From: Geitlerinema sp. BBD 1991-9
Lineage (GTDB): Bacteria > Cyanobacteriota > Cyanobacteriia > Cyanobacteriales > Geitlerinemataceae
Direction: 5' to 3'
Length of the DNA stretch: 64,000 bases
NCBI GenBank assembly: GCA_001657325.1
Contig: LWRO01000008.1
Coordinates: 186,001 to 250,000 of the forward strand
Below, one piece after another: positions 44,440 to 52,236 of this stretch. The number at the start of each line of letters is the position of its first letter. Position 1 is the first letter of the stretch. The notes beneath the pieces were generated by a model. It ran no database searches and was not told the origin of the DNA. It saw only the letters and a list, made by a program, of their open reading frames with translations. The position numbers were made by a program, and so were the translations under genes.

Positions 44440-46718
44440 GACGAGACCGTGTTGTCTACCGGATCGTCGGCCGGAACGAGCCAAGCCTGCACTTGAACCA
44501 GTTGGTCTTCTCGACCGCACAACAGCAATCGATCGCCCGATCGAACGTGAGTGCTAGCGTGGGGGAAGCCGACGTTGCGATCTCCCCGACGAATTGACTG
44601 CACCTGCACCCGAAAGCGCTGGCGTAAGTCCAATTCCGACAGCGTTCGATCGACAGCCGGACTGTTCTCCGGAATCTCCAACCACAAACTGGCACGCCGC
44701 CAGTTTGGGACGACGATATCGCTGTTGGCCAATTGCTGAAACGCCGCTAACTCCTCGTCGCCCCCCACCACGAGCAAGCGGTCTTTCGGAAGCAGCACCG
44801 TGGTCGCATCGGGATAGTCGATTTCTTCGCCGTTGTGACGTTGGACGGCCATCAGCGTCACCCCCGTCAACCGCCGTAAATTGGTCTGTTCTAGCGTCAT
44901 GCCAGCCAGAGGCGATCCCGTGGGAAGGGTTGTCCATCGACTGTTTAAGTCTTGGGCGGCCGCTTGTAACTCCCGTGCTACGAGATCGGGTTCTCGTTGG
45001 GGACGCAATTCTAAATAGTGACTGTTGCGAATTTGCTCCACCTCCCGCTGAATTCGCAACGGCGACAAGCCCAAGGCCAAAAACAAGTGCGAGAGGATTT
45101 CCAAACTCCCCTCAAACTCCGGTTGGACGACCTCTTTCGCACCTAATTGATACAGCAGTTCGATATCTCGTTCCCGGTTCGCTTGCACCACGATGTCGAG
45201 ATCCGGCGAGAATTCTAACGCTCGCTTCAAACACAGCCGCGTACTCATGGGGTCGGGGAGTGCGATGGCTAACGTTCGCGCGCGATCGAGTCGGGCAGCT
45301 TCTAATACTTTCAAACTAGCCGCGTTTCCATAGAGATAAGGAATGCTATCGGCTCGCGCCTGACTCACCGCCGCTTCCGATCGATCGATCGCCAGTACGG
45401 GACAATCGGGCATTTCTCGCAGTCGCTTGATTAAATTACGCCCGACGCGACCGTACCCGCACACCACGACGTGATGTTCGAGAACGCTATCTGGGGGTTC
45501 GATCGAGGGCGCGGGCGACCCGTCGAGTAGAGGCTGCAACGTCGGTTGCGACTCGACCCAATCGAGCAGTAGGGGAACGACGCGCAAAATAAACGGTGTC
45601 AATACCAGCGTCACAGCTGTCGTCCCCGCAATCGGAAGATACACGGCTTTCGAGACCAATCCCATCAGTTGCGCTTTACTGGCGAGGACGAAGGAAAATT
45701 CTCCAATTTGTGCCAGTCCCAAACTAACTAAAATCGACGTTTTCGGGTCGTAGCCGAAGCCCCGGACGAGAGGGGCGACGATGAGGGATTTGCCAACGAC
45801 GACCAAGGCGACCAACCCTAAAATCGAGTCGAGATGTTGCCAGAGAAATACGGGGTCGATCAGCATTCCCACAGCAACGAAAAATAGCGCAGAAAACACG
45901 TCGCGCAACGGTTCTACGTAAGTGAGCGTTTGGTCGGCGTACTCGACTTCTGAAATGGTCAAACCGGCAACGAACGCACCCATTTCGATCGAAAATCCCA
46001 ATCGATCGGTCAGAAGCGCAATCCCCAAACACAAAGCCACCACGCCCAATAAAAACAATTCGTCGCTTTCCCGTCGGGCCAAAAACCGCAACAGTGGCGG
46101 AATCACCCACAGTCCCGCGATCGCTGCGGCGATGGCGAACGCGCCGATTTTTAACAGCGCCCAAACCACCGCCCCCCCCAAACGTTCGGGGGATTCGCTC
46201 AACGCCGGAAGCACCGCCAACATCAACCCCAGAGCGAGGTCTTGAACGACTAACACGCCGAGCATGACCTGACCGTGAGCTGTTTCAGTTTCGTTGCGCT
46301 CCATCAAACACTTCAGCACGACGGCTGTTGAGGACAGCGAAAGGGTTGCCCCCAAAAAGATACCTTGTATGGGATCGCTCGCCCATCCCACCGCGATCGA
46401 AACACCCGTCGCGATCGAAATGGTCAGCAGGATTTGCAAGGCGCCGCCCCCGAGCGCGATACCTTGTACTTTTTTGAGTTCGCCCAAGGAAAATTCCACT
46501 CCCAATGCGAACAGCAAAAACGCCACACCGAACTGTGCGAGCGTTTCCACCTGTACCAATTCTTTAATCCACCCCAACCCTGCTGGACCGATGGCCATTC
46601 CCCCCAGGAGGTAGCCCAACAGAACAGGTTGGCGCAACAGCGAGGCGAGCAATCCCCCTGCCGCCGCTGCAGCGAGTACCGTGACTAAATCTAAAATCAG
46701 GCGGAAGTCTTCTTGCAC
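44436..46718 (-). CDS. Kef-type (CPA2) cation/proton antiporter with TrkA-N and TrkA-C regulatory domains
   Basis: 760 aa. Residues 1-390 contain about 12 membrane helices of the Na+/H+ exchanger fold (VTVLAAAAAGGLLASLLRQP, LLGYLLGGMAIGPAGLG, TLSLSSTAVVLKCLMER, GLTISEVEY). Residues about 415-530 form a TrkA-N/RCK Rossmann domain (HVVVCGYGRVGRNLIKRL, ALPDPMSTRLCLK). Two TrkA-C-like ligand domains follow (about 590-670 and 680-750). It exchanges K+ or Na+ for H+ across the plasma or thylakoid membrane and is gated by nucleotide binding to the RCK domain. It ends convergently on hfq with overlapping stop codons and starts 80 bases from the divergent M23 peptidase gene. Confidence 0.92.
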   Translation of the reverse strand: MQEDFRLILDLVTVLAAAAAGGLLASLLRQPVLLGYLLGGMAIGPAGLGWIKELVQVETLAQFGVAFLLFALGVEFSLGELKKVQGIALGGGALQILLTISIATGVSIAVGWASDPIQGIFLGATLSLSSTAVVLKCLMERNETETAHGQVMLGVLVVQDLALGLMLAVLPALSESPERLGGAVVWALLKIGAFAIAAAIAGLWVIPPLLRFLARRESDELFLLGVVALCLGIALLTDRLGFSIEMGAFVAGLTISEVEYADQTLTYVEPLRDVFSALFFVAVGMLIDPVFLWQHLDSILGLVALVVVGKSLIVAPLVRGFGYDPKTSILVSLGLAQIGEFSFVLASKAQLMGLVSKAVYLPIAGTTAVTLVLTPFILRVVPLLLDWVESQPTLQPLLDGSPAPSIEPPDSVLEHHVVVCGYGRVGRNLIKRLREMPDCPVLAIDRSEAAVSQARADSIPYLYGNAASLKVLEAARLDRARTLAIALPDPMSTRLCLKRALEFSPDLDIVVQANRERDIELLYQLGAKEVVQPEFEGSLEILSHLFLALGLSPLRIQREVEQIRNSHYLELRPQREPDLVARELQAAAQDLNSRWTTLPTGSPLAGMTLEQTNLRRLTGVTLMAVQRHNGEEIDYPDATTVLLPKDRLLVVGGDEELAAFQQLANSDIVVPNWRRASLWLEIPENSPAVDRTLSELDLRQRFRVQVQSIRRGDRNVGFPHASTHVRSGDRLLLCGREDQLVQVQAWLVPADDPVDNTVSS

Positions 46719-46798
46719 GGGCGAAAGGAAAAAAAGAAAAGTGTTAAGCTTTCAAAATCAGCATAGCTAGTTTTTGCGGTACGCGAAGTACGTTAATC

Positions 46799-47692
46799 AT
46801 GACCGCCGATTTCGATTCCGTTTTGATGTCAAAGCACCGTTTGCGCTCGGGGATGGTAGCTGCCACTTCGGCGATTTGGACTGTCCTGGCCTCGTCTGCA
46901 ACCGCTTTAGAAGTGCGCGTCGCCCCCGATCGCCCGAGGTTGGGCGATACGCTATCGGTCATGGTTCGCACGGACGATCCCGATCTTCCCCATCCAACCG
47001 TTAGCGTTAATGGGAGAACGTATGAGACGTTTCTCGTTGGGACGAACCGCTATCGCGCGTTTTTGCCGACCACACCGTTGGAAGCGCCTGGTACGCGCAC
47101 GCTACAGGTGAGCGGTGATGGAGCGGTGGAAACGGTGTCGGTGGTCGTGAGCGATCGAAGTTTTCCGATTCAAGAAATTTGGTTGTCTCCCGAAACAAAC
47201 GCCATCGAAGGAACCGATTACGAGTTCGATCTCGTCGATGCATTTAAGCAATTGGTCTCGCCAGAGCGGTTGTGGACGGGGCCGTTTCGACCGCCGAGCG
47301 ACGGGCCGGTGACGACAGTGTACGGCGTGCGCCGCTACTATAACGGTGAGTGGGCGGAAAATTACTACCATCGCGGTATTGATTACGCTGCGCCCGCTGG
47401 CGCTCCTGTTCTCGCGGCCGCACGAGGTCGCGTGGCGCTCGTCGGACGTGAATCTCAAGGGTTTGAGTTGCACGGCAACACGGTCGGCCTCGATCACGGT
47501 CAGGGGGTGACGACGATTTATTTGCACTTGAGTCGCATCGACGTGCGAGAAGGGCAATTGGTGGAAGCGGGTCAACCCATCGGTGCGGTGGGTTCGACTG
47601 GGATTTCGACCGGCCCGCATTTGCATTGGGGACTGTACGTTCGGGGAGAATCGGTCGATCCGCTTCCCTGGCAAAGTCTGGGTTTAAAATAA
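46799..47692 (+). CDS. M23-family (LytM) metallopeptidase, exported
   Basis: 297 aa from the ATG at 46799; an ATG at 46826 (MSKHRLRSGMVAATSAIW) gives a more standard signal peptide and may be the true start. After the signal (cleavage near SSATALE) an immunoglobulin-like region (about 40-115) is followed by the M23 domain (about 165-295). The zinc ligands are visible: HRGIDYA (HxxxD) and the HLH of STGPHLHWGLY. Supporting motifs are VYGVRRYYNGEW and GLDHGQGVTTIYLHLS. It cleaves peptidoglycan cross-links in the periplasm during growth or division. If the usual third ligand His is the one in TIYLHLS, all ligands are intact. It is divergent from the antiporter gene. Confidence 0.92.
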   Translation: MTADFDSVLMSKHRLRSGMVAATSAIWTVLASSATALEVRVAPDRPRLGDTLSVMVRTDDPDLPHPTVSVNGRTYETFLVGTNRYRAFLPTTPLEAPGTRTLQVSGDGAVETVSVVVSDRSFPIQEIWLSPETNAIEGTDYEFDLVDAFKQLVSPERLWTGPFRPPSDGPVTTVYGVRRYYNGEWAENYYHRGIDYAAPAGAPVLAAARGRVALVGRESQGFELHGNTVGLDHGQGVTTIYLHLSRIDVREGQLVEAGQPIGAVGSTGISTGPHLHWGLYVRGESVDPLPWQSLGLK

Positions 47693-47855
47693 GGGGCTGA
47701 AAATGGCTCGATCCGGCCCGTTTGACCGATCGAAGACAGTATAATTGCAGGGTTTATCGCCCGCCCGGAACGTCTGTTTGCGATCTCGCACGTCGCATCC
47801 ATCTACCGAACGAGCCAGAGACGTCAACATTGATGTAATCCAAAACCGATAGGCT

Positions 47856-48392
47856 ATGAGTATTGTCAAAATTGTCGAACAGGCACTGGCAGATGGTTAC
47901 CTTACGCCCGTCATGGAAGCGGAGGTCGGACGGATCTGCAACACGGCTTCTGAGCTGTCGATCGAGGAGTACATGGCACTCGATCGATTGATGGGAGCTT
48001 TGTTAACTGGGGACGTGGTGGTTTTGCCTCGCAAGCAGTTTATCAATGTTATGGAAGAGTTGGTGCTGTCGGAAGCGATTACAAAGGTAGCTGAAATTGA
48101 GGCAACCACGGATCGAACGCTCGATGTCGGTGACATCGCGGCTTACGCCCTCAACCGTTTGCCCCCGCTGTACGCGACGACGGAGGAAGGTGCGAATTTC
48201 CAACGGGCTAGGGCGAGGGAACAACTGTCCGATTTGATCGCCAAACAAGTCAGCGATGCCATTCAGCAAAGTTTAGACCGTCCGGAATTTTTCCCAGAAC
48301 GGCAACTTCTCGGCAAAACCGATCCCAAGGAAGTTTTATCTCAGGTGAGTACGCTGCTCGAAGCTTACGCGCAAAATTTTGAAGCAACGTGA
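47856..48392 (+). CDS. ComFB-family protein
   Basis: 178 aa from the ATG at 47856. An N-terminal segment (IVEQALADGYLTPVMEAEV, IEEYMALDRLMGAL) precedes the ComFB domain: NVMEELVLSEAITKVAEIE, DVGDIAAYALNRLPPLYATT and GANFQRARAREQLSDLI. ComFB proteins are named after a Bacillus competence operon. Cyanobacterial members have been linked to motility and natural competence and to cyclic-di-nucleotide binding (established for some family members; whether it holds here is inference). A terminator follows at 48464-48498. No competence or pilus genes are in the window except hfq. Confidence 0.88.
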   Translation: MSIVKIVEQALADGYLTPVMEAEVGRICNTASELSIEEYMALDRLMGALLTGDVVVLPRKQFINVMEELVLSEAITKVAEIEATTDRTLDVGDIAAYALNRLPPLYATTEEGANFQRARAREQLSDLIAKQVSDAIQQSLDRPEFFPERQLLGKTDPKEVLSQVSTLLEAYAQNFEAT

Positions 48393-48463
48393 GATCGCAT
48401 GGGGGGATAGAGATAAAATTGGCTGAACCATTAGAAAGTTTAAAAACATAGCCGTTCGTTCTC

Positions 48464-48498
48464 AAAAGTGGGTTTTCTCAGTGAGAAGCCCGCTTTTT
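48464..48498 (+). terminator. Rho-independent terminator after the ComFB gene
   Basis: AAAAGTGGGTTTTCTCA pairs with TGAGAAGCCCGCTTTT with a few G-U type pairs, and ends in TTTTT. It could serve both converging genes. Confidence 0.8.
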
Positions 48499-48534
48499 GA
48501 ATAGATTTTTAAAGAGATATCGATTTCCTTGCTG

Positions 48535-49323
48535 TCAATGCCATAAACTTTTGCGTGGGTGAAACGATCGATCTCGTAAATCCATAATCCCGACAACTGC
48601 AAAACTCAAGATAAAACTCATCAACACGAGCAAGAACCAAACCGACCACCATTCAAATCCTTCAATTCCTGCAATTTCGTAGAAAAATCGATTGGCGTTC
48701 AGCAATTGCATCGATCCATCCGGGTTTTTTAAAAATAGAAATTCATAATAAGGATAACGATCGTTGCTCACTTGTCCGCTAGTTAATGCAAAAAATAAAT
48801 AATTTTGTCCGTTTCGATCGATCGCTTCTAACACAAAACCTTTAAAGTCTTTAGCCGAATTTTTGTAAATTTTAGATTCACCTGAATAGAATAAATTTGT
48901 TGCTTCGAGATCGCCATATAATGTTGATAAATCACGAGGCGACATCTGAGGCTTAGAAGCGTTGAGTTTTCCTCGATCGAACAATCTTAATAGCACCCGA
49001 CTCGTATCGCAATATTCGCTATTACATTTTGCAGAACCACAATATCTCGAATCACCGAGTTGGATTCGATCGTCTCGATCGCAGAGCAACAAGACATCGG
49101 GTTGAAAAGTCAATTGACCGTTTGCCTTTTCTAACGACGAAACCGGTGTAATCGATCGAATCGTTTCAAACTCGTTCACTCGCTTCGGTAAACCCGGCGG
49201 TTGCAGAAAGTAACCCCATTGCCACTTTGAGAACGCGATCGAACCCACAAAACTCAGTCCGACGAGCGGTAAAAACAGTCCGAAAAAGCGCACGAGTTGC
49301 CACCGAAAACGATGCTGTTCCAT
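48535..49323 (-). CDS. Hypothetical membrane protein with exported Cys-containing domain
   Basis: 262 aa from the ATG at 49323, with GGAGG nine bases upstream (a GTG directly before it is also possible). One membrane helix near the N-terminus (FFGLFLPLVGLSFVGSIAF, about 12-30) and one near the C-terminus (WWSVWFLLVLMSFILSFAVV, about 226-245) flank a domain of some 190 residues. That domain has a CGSAKCNSEYC cysteine cluster, which may be disulfide-bonded outside the cytoplasm. I recognise no family. Codon use is more AT-rich than in neighbours. It is divergent from the GTPase gene at 49455. Confidence 0.6.
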   Translation of the reverse strand: MEQHRFRWQLVRFFGLFLPLVGLSFVGSIAFSKWQWGYFLQPPGLPKRVNEFETIRSITPVSSLEKANGQLTFQPDVLLLCDRDDRIQLGDSRYCGSAKCNSEYCDTSRVLLRLFDRGKLNASKPQMSPRDLSTLYGDLEATNLFYSGESKIYKNSAKDFKGFVLEAIDRNGQNYLFFALTSGQVSNDRYPYYEFLFLKNPDGSMQLLNANRFFYEIAGIEGFEWWSVWFLLVLMSFILSFAVVGIMDLRDRSFHPRKSLWH

Positions 49324-49454
49324 CACAATTGACCTCCAAAGAGAACGTTGCTGAATCGATCTTCACCCAACCCGCAAACCGACACGGTTCCTTCGCCGAA
49401 TTCCCGAGAGAAGCGTTAAACTTTTGAGAAACGTTGAAACCAAGGGATCGATCG

Positions 49455-51371
49455 ATGGTACCTTTAAAGCCGTGGCAGTGGGTCACTCTACTCGTCCCTG
49501 TCGCCAGTATCGGCCTCTTCCTACTCGTTGCCGCTGGAACGCAAATTCACGACTGGAAAATTAATTGGATTTGGGGGATTTTTATTCTCGTTTTTGTCGG
49601 TTGGCGTTGGCTACTCGCGAAGTGGACGCAACCCCTCATCGCAGAGATGGAAGCCACCGTTGCCGAAGCCAGCGAAAAGCTCGAATCGGTCAACAATTGG
49701 AACGTTACCGACACGGACGAAGCGACTCGACAAGTCGAACTGTCTTTAGAACGTCTCCTCGAAGACTGTCGCAACGATGCCCCCATTTGGGAAGACTGGC
49801 CGAAGTTTTGGGAACGGTGTCAATCGTTGGTCGTTTCAGTTGCCAACGCTTATCACCCAGAGGTAAAGTATCCGTTACTCAACATTTACGTTCCCCAAGC
49901 TTACGGATTAATTCGTGGAACGGTCGATGAAGTCGATCGATGGATACAACAACTATCTCCAGTTCTCGGGCAAGTGACGGTCGGCCAAGCGTATCAGGCC
50001 TACGAATTGTATCAAAAATTCGAGCCGTCTGCTCGCAAACTTTGGCGAGTTTGGAACGTGGCGCAATGGATTCTCAACCCCGCCGCTGCTGCGGCCAAAC
50101 AAGTGACTCAAAAATCGAGCGATCGAGCGACGCAACAACTCCTCGGAAACCTCGGTCAAATGTTACGAGAAGCGGCATTACGTAATTTATGTCAGCAAGC
50201 GGTTGTTTTGTACAGCGGGGGCAACTTGCCGAGTTTGGAAACCGAACAACCGAAACAACTTGCGGCTCAAACACAAACCCTTCGAGAGATTCTCGATCGA
50301 GCAGAACCGACGGAAGTAATCGAGAAAAAACCCGTCAATTTATTGCTCGTCGGACGCACGGGATCTGGAAAAAGTAGCCTCATCAATACGTTATTTCAAT
50401 CGGAACTTGCAGAAGTTGACGTGTTACCTAGTACCGATGAAATCAAGCGTTATTCTTGGCAGAGTCCAACCGGAGAAACCCTAACGCTTTGGGATACACC
50501 CGGATACGAACAAGCCAATCGAAGTGATTTTCGAGATTTAGTCGTCGATTACGCACGAACGGCGGATTTATTCGTATTAGTTACACCTGCTCTCGATCCG
50601 GCTTTGCAGATGGATGCAGATTTTTTAAAAGACGTGACCCGGAACATTGAGGATTTACCGACTGTTGCTGTTGTCACGCAGATCGATCGATTGCGTCCGA
50701 TTCGCGAATGGAATCCCCCTTACGATTGGCAAAACGGCGATCGAGCGAAAGAAAAATCGATTCGAGAAGCCGTCGAATACCGCCGTCAAGAATTCGGCGG
50801 CCTGTGTCAGCAAACGATTCCGATCGTGACGATCGATACGAAAACCGAGCGTTTAGCTTGGAATGCTGATGGTTTATCGTTGGTTTTAATGGCGTCAATC
50901 GAACCCGCAAAACAGTTGCGATTGGCTCGTTTTTTAAGAGATCGAGAAACTCGAATTCGTGCCGCCACTCAGATTATCGATCGATACACGTTTCAAATGG
51001 CGACGACTCGGGGCATTACGGAATTTCTCAAAAGTCCCGTTCTCCAGTTTATTTCAACACTCACCACCGGACAACCGACCCTTGCGTATCTTCTCGCCGA
51101 ACAAATTCCGATCGAGCAGTTACCCGTGGTTCTGGGCAAACTTCAGATGGCTTACGATCTCTTTTCAATGTTGAGTTCCGGTAATTCTGATATTCGCAAC
51201 TTCGATTTATTATCGTTGTGGCCGGTGTTGCTAGATAATCCCGAACCCGCCGATCGAAATGCTTGGGCGTTCGGTCATGCGTTAATTGAGTATTGGGTAC
51301 GAGATTTATCGATCGAGAAATTACAGGAACGATTTGAATTTTACATCCGGGAACGGGAAAATATGAAATAA
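49455..51371 (+). CDS. Membrane-anchored GTPase (HSR1/MMR1-like)
   Basis: 638 aa from the ATG at 49455, with AAGGGA upstream; a TTG at 49434 is a weaker start. Two membrane helices near the N-terminus (VTLLVPVASIGLFLLVAA, INWIWGIFILVFVGW) are followed by a helical region of about 200 residues. The G domain starts near residue 295: G1 is GRTGSGKSS (300-308), G3 is WDTPGYEQ, and G4 is TQIDR in place of NKxD. The C-terminal 170 residues are helical with a hydrophobic segment (TTGQPTLAYLLAEQIP). Similar HSR1-related GTPases occur in cyanobacteria, with suggested roles in membrane or stress functions; the exact role is unknown. It converges on the SWIM gene with three bases between the stops. Confidence 0.85.
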   Translation: MVPLKPWQWVTLLVPVASIGLFLLVAAGTQIHDWKINWIWGIFILVFVGWRWLLAKWTQPLIAEMEATVAEASEKLESVNNWNVTDTDEATRQVELSLERLLEDCRNDAPIWEDWPKFWERCQSLVVSVANAYHPEVKYPLLNIYVPQAYGLIRGTVDEVDRWIQQLSPVLGQVTVGQAYQAYELYQKFEPSARKLWRVWNVAQWILNPAAAAAKQVTQKSSDRATQQLLGNLGQMLREAALRNLCQQAVVLYSGGNLPSLETEQPKQLAAQTQTLREILDRAEPTEVIEKKPVNLLLVGRTGSGKSSLINTLFQSELAEVDVLPSTDEIKRYSWQSPTGETLTLWDTPGYEQANRSDFRDLVVDYARTADLFVLVTPALDPALQMDADFLKDVTRNIEDLPTVAVVTQIDRLRPIREWNPPYDWQNGDRAKEKSIREAVEYRRQEFGGLCQQTIPIVTIDTKTERLAWNADGLSLVLMASIEPAKQLRLARFLRDRETRIRAATQIIDRYTFQMATTRGITEFLKSPVLQFISTLTTGQPTLAYLLAEQIPIEQLPVVLGKLQMAYDLFSMLSSGNSDIRNFDLLSLWPVLLDNPEPADRNAWAFGHALIEYWVRDLSIEKLQERFEFYIRERENMK

Positions 51372-51374
51372 CAG

Positions 51375-52211
51375 CTAAAACACGCCTTTCCTTTTGCGGA
51401 CTCGTTGATACAACTCTTCCATGACTTCGACAAAAGACGTATCTCGATCCCAAAATGGCGGAAAATCTCCACCTTTTTTAACGACAATTGCCGGAATCAT
51501 TGCGGGAAGTGCGGGTTCGATGTCTTGAGGAAGTCGCTTTTCTCCATGCCAAAAGTCTTTAAGTGATGTCAGTTCTCCGGGGGCAAGCTTTTGGGGGCGC
51601 GTATAGTAAGATTCAGACGGTTCGATCGATACGTCTTCGCTGTCTAACGCATCCGAAAAAATTCGACCGAGCGGCGTTCTGAGGAGTTCTTGCTTGAGTT
51701 TTGCACGAGAAAGTCCTCGCAGTTCAAACAATAAAAACGGATCGCTATCTAATTCCGCTGCGATCGAATAACACACGCCAGCAATGTGTTTGCATGTATT
51801 CCAAGAATCCGGACAACTGCAAGAGGTGGAAAATTCTTTTTTATTGCTCGGAAGTAAGTTTAATTGGAGATCGGAAAACGCATCTTCAATATTTTCAGGA
51901 ATTTCCCCTAAGAGCAGCTTGGCAATCGTACCCGCTTTCGCTCCCAAGATATCGATCGCCTTCGACCATTGTTTTTGAGAAAATTGGGGAATTTCAACGG
52001 TTGTCCGATACATCGGCTCTGTATAAACACCGAAATAAGGATTTATCGAACCTCTGACAAACGCCGTAATCCGACCTCGATCGATAACGTATTCTTCAAT
52101 TTTACCGTTGCGAACGTAAGCACGACCTCTCGCCAACCGTCCTGAATCGGTAAATCCTTCTAAGGCTTGAATAAACCGTTGTCCCCACCAAGTTTTACTG
52201 ACTTTTGCCAC
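51375..52211 (-). CDS. SWIM zinc-finger protein
   Basis: 278 aa. Residues about 140-165 hold the SWIM finger CSCPDSWNTCKHIAGVCY (CxC...CxH), which binds zinc and is used for protein or DNA contacts. The N-terminal 120 residues (WWGQRFIQALEGF, RGRAYVRNGKIEEYVID, FVRGSINPYFGVY) are typical of bacterial SWIM proteins encoded beside SNF2 helicases. The gene starts 25 bases downstream of the SNF2 stop on the same strand, so the two are probably co-transcribed and act together. Their joint role is unknown; a nucleoprotein-remodelling or repair function is inferred. Confidence 0.9.
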   Translation of the reverse strand: MAKVSKTWWGQRFIQALEGFTDSGRLARGRAYVRNGKIEEYVIDRGRITAFVRGSINPYFGVYTEPMYRTTVEIPQFSQKQWSKAIDILGAKAGTIAKLLLGEIPENIEDAFSDLQLNLLPSNKKEFSTSCSCPDSWNTCKHIAGVCYSIAAELDSDPFLLFELRGLSRAKLKQELLRTPLGRIFSDALDSEDVSIEPSESYYTRPQKLAPGELTSLKDFWHGEKRLPQDIEPALPAMIPAIVVKKGGDFPPFWDRDTSFVEVMEELYQRVRKRKGVF

Positions 52212-52236
52212 GATCTCGTTTTCTCCTAAAGCGCCA

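Noticed and set aside
44594-45319. 241-codon plus-strand frame inside the Kef-type gene
   Set aside because: Antisense shadow of the TrkA domains; Ser/Pro/Arg-rich with no recognisable features.
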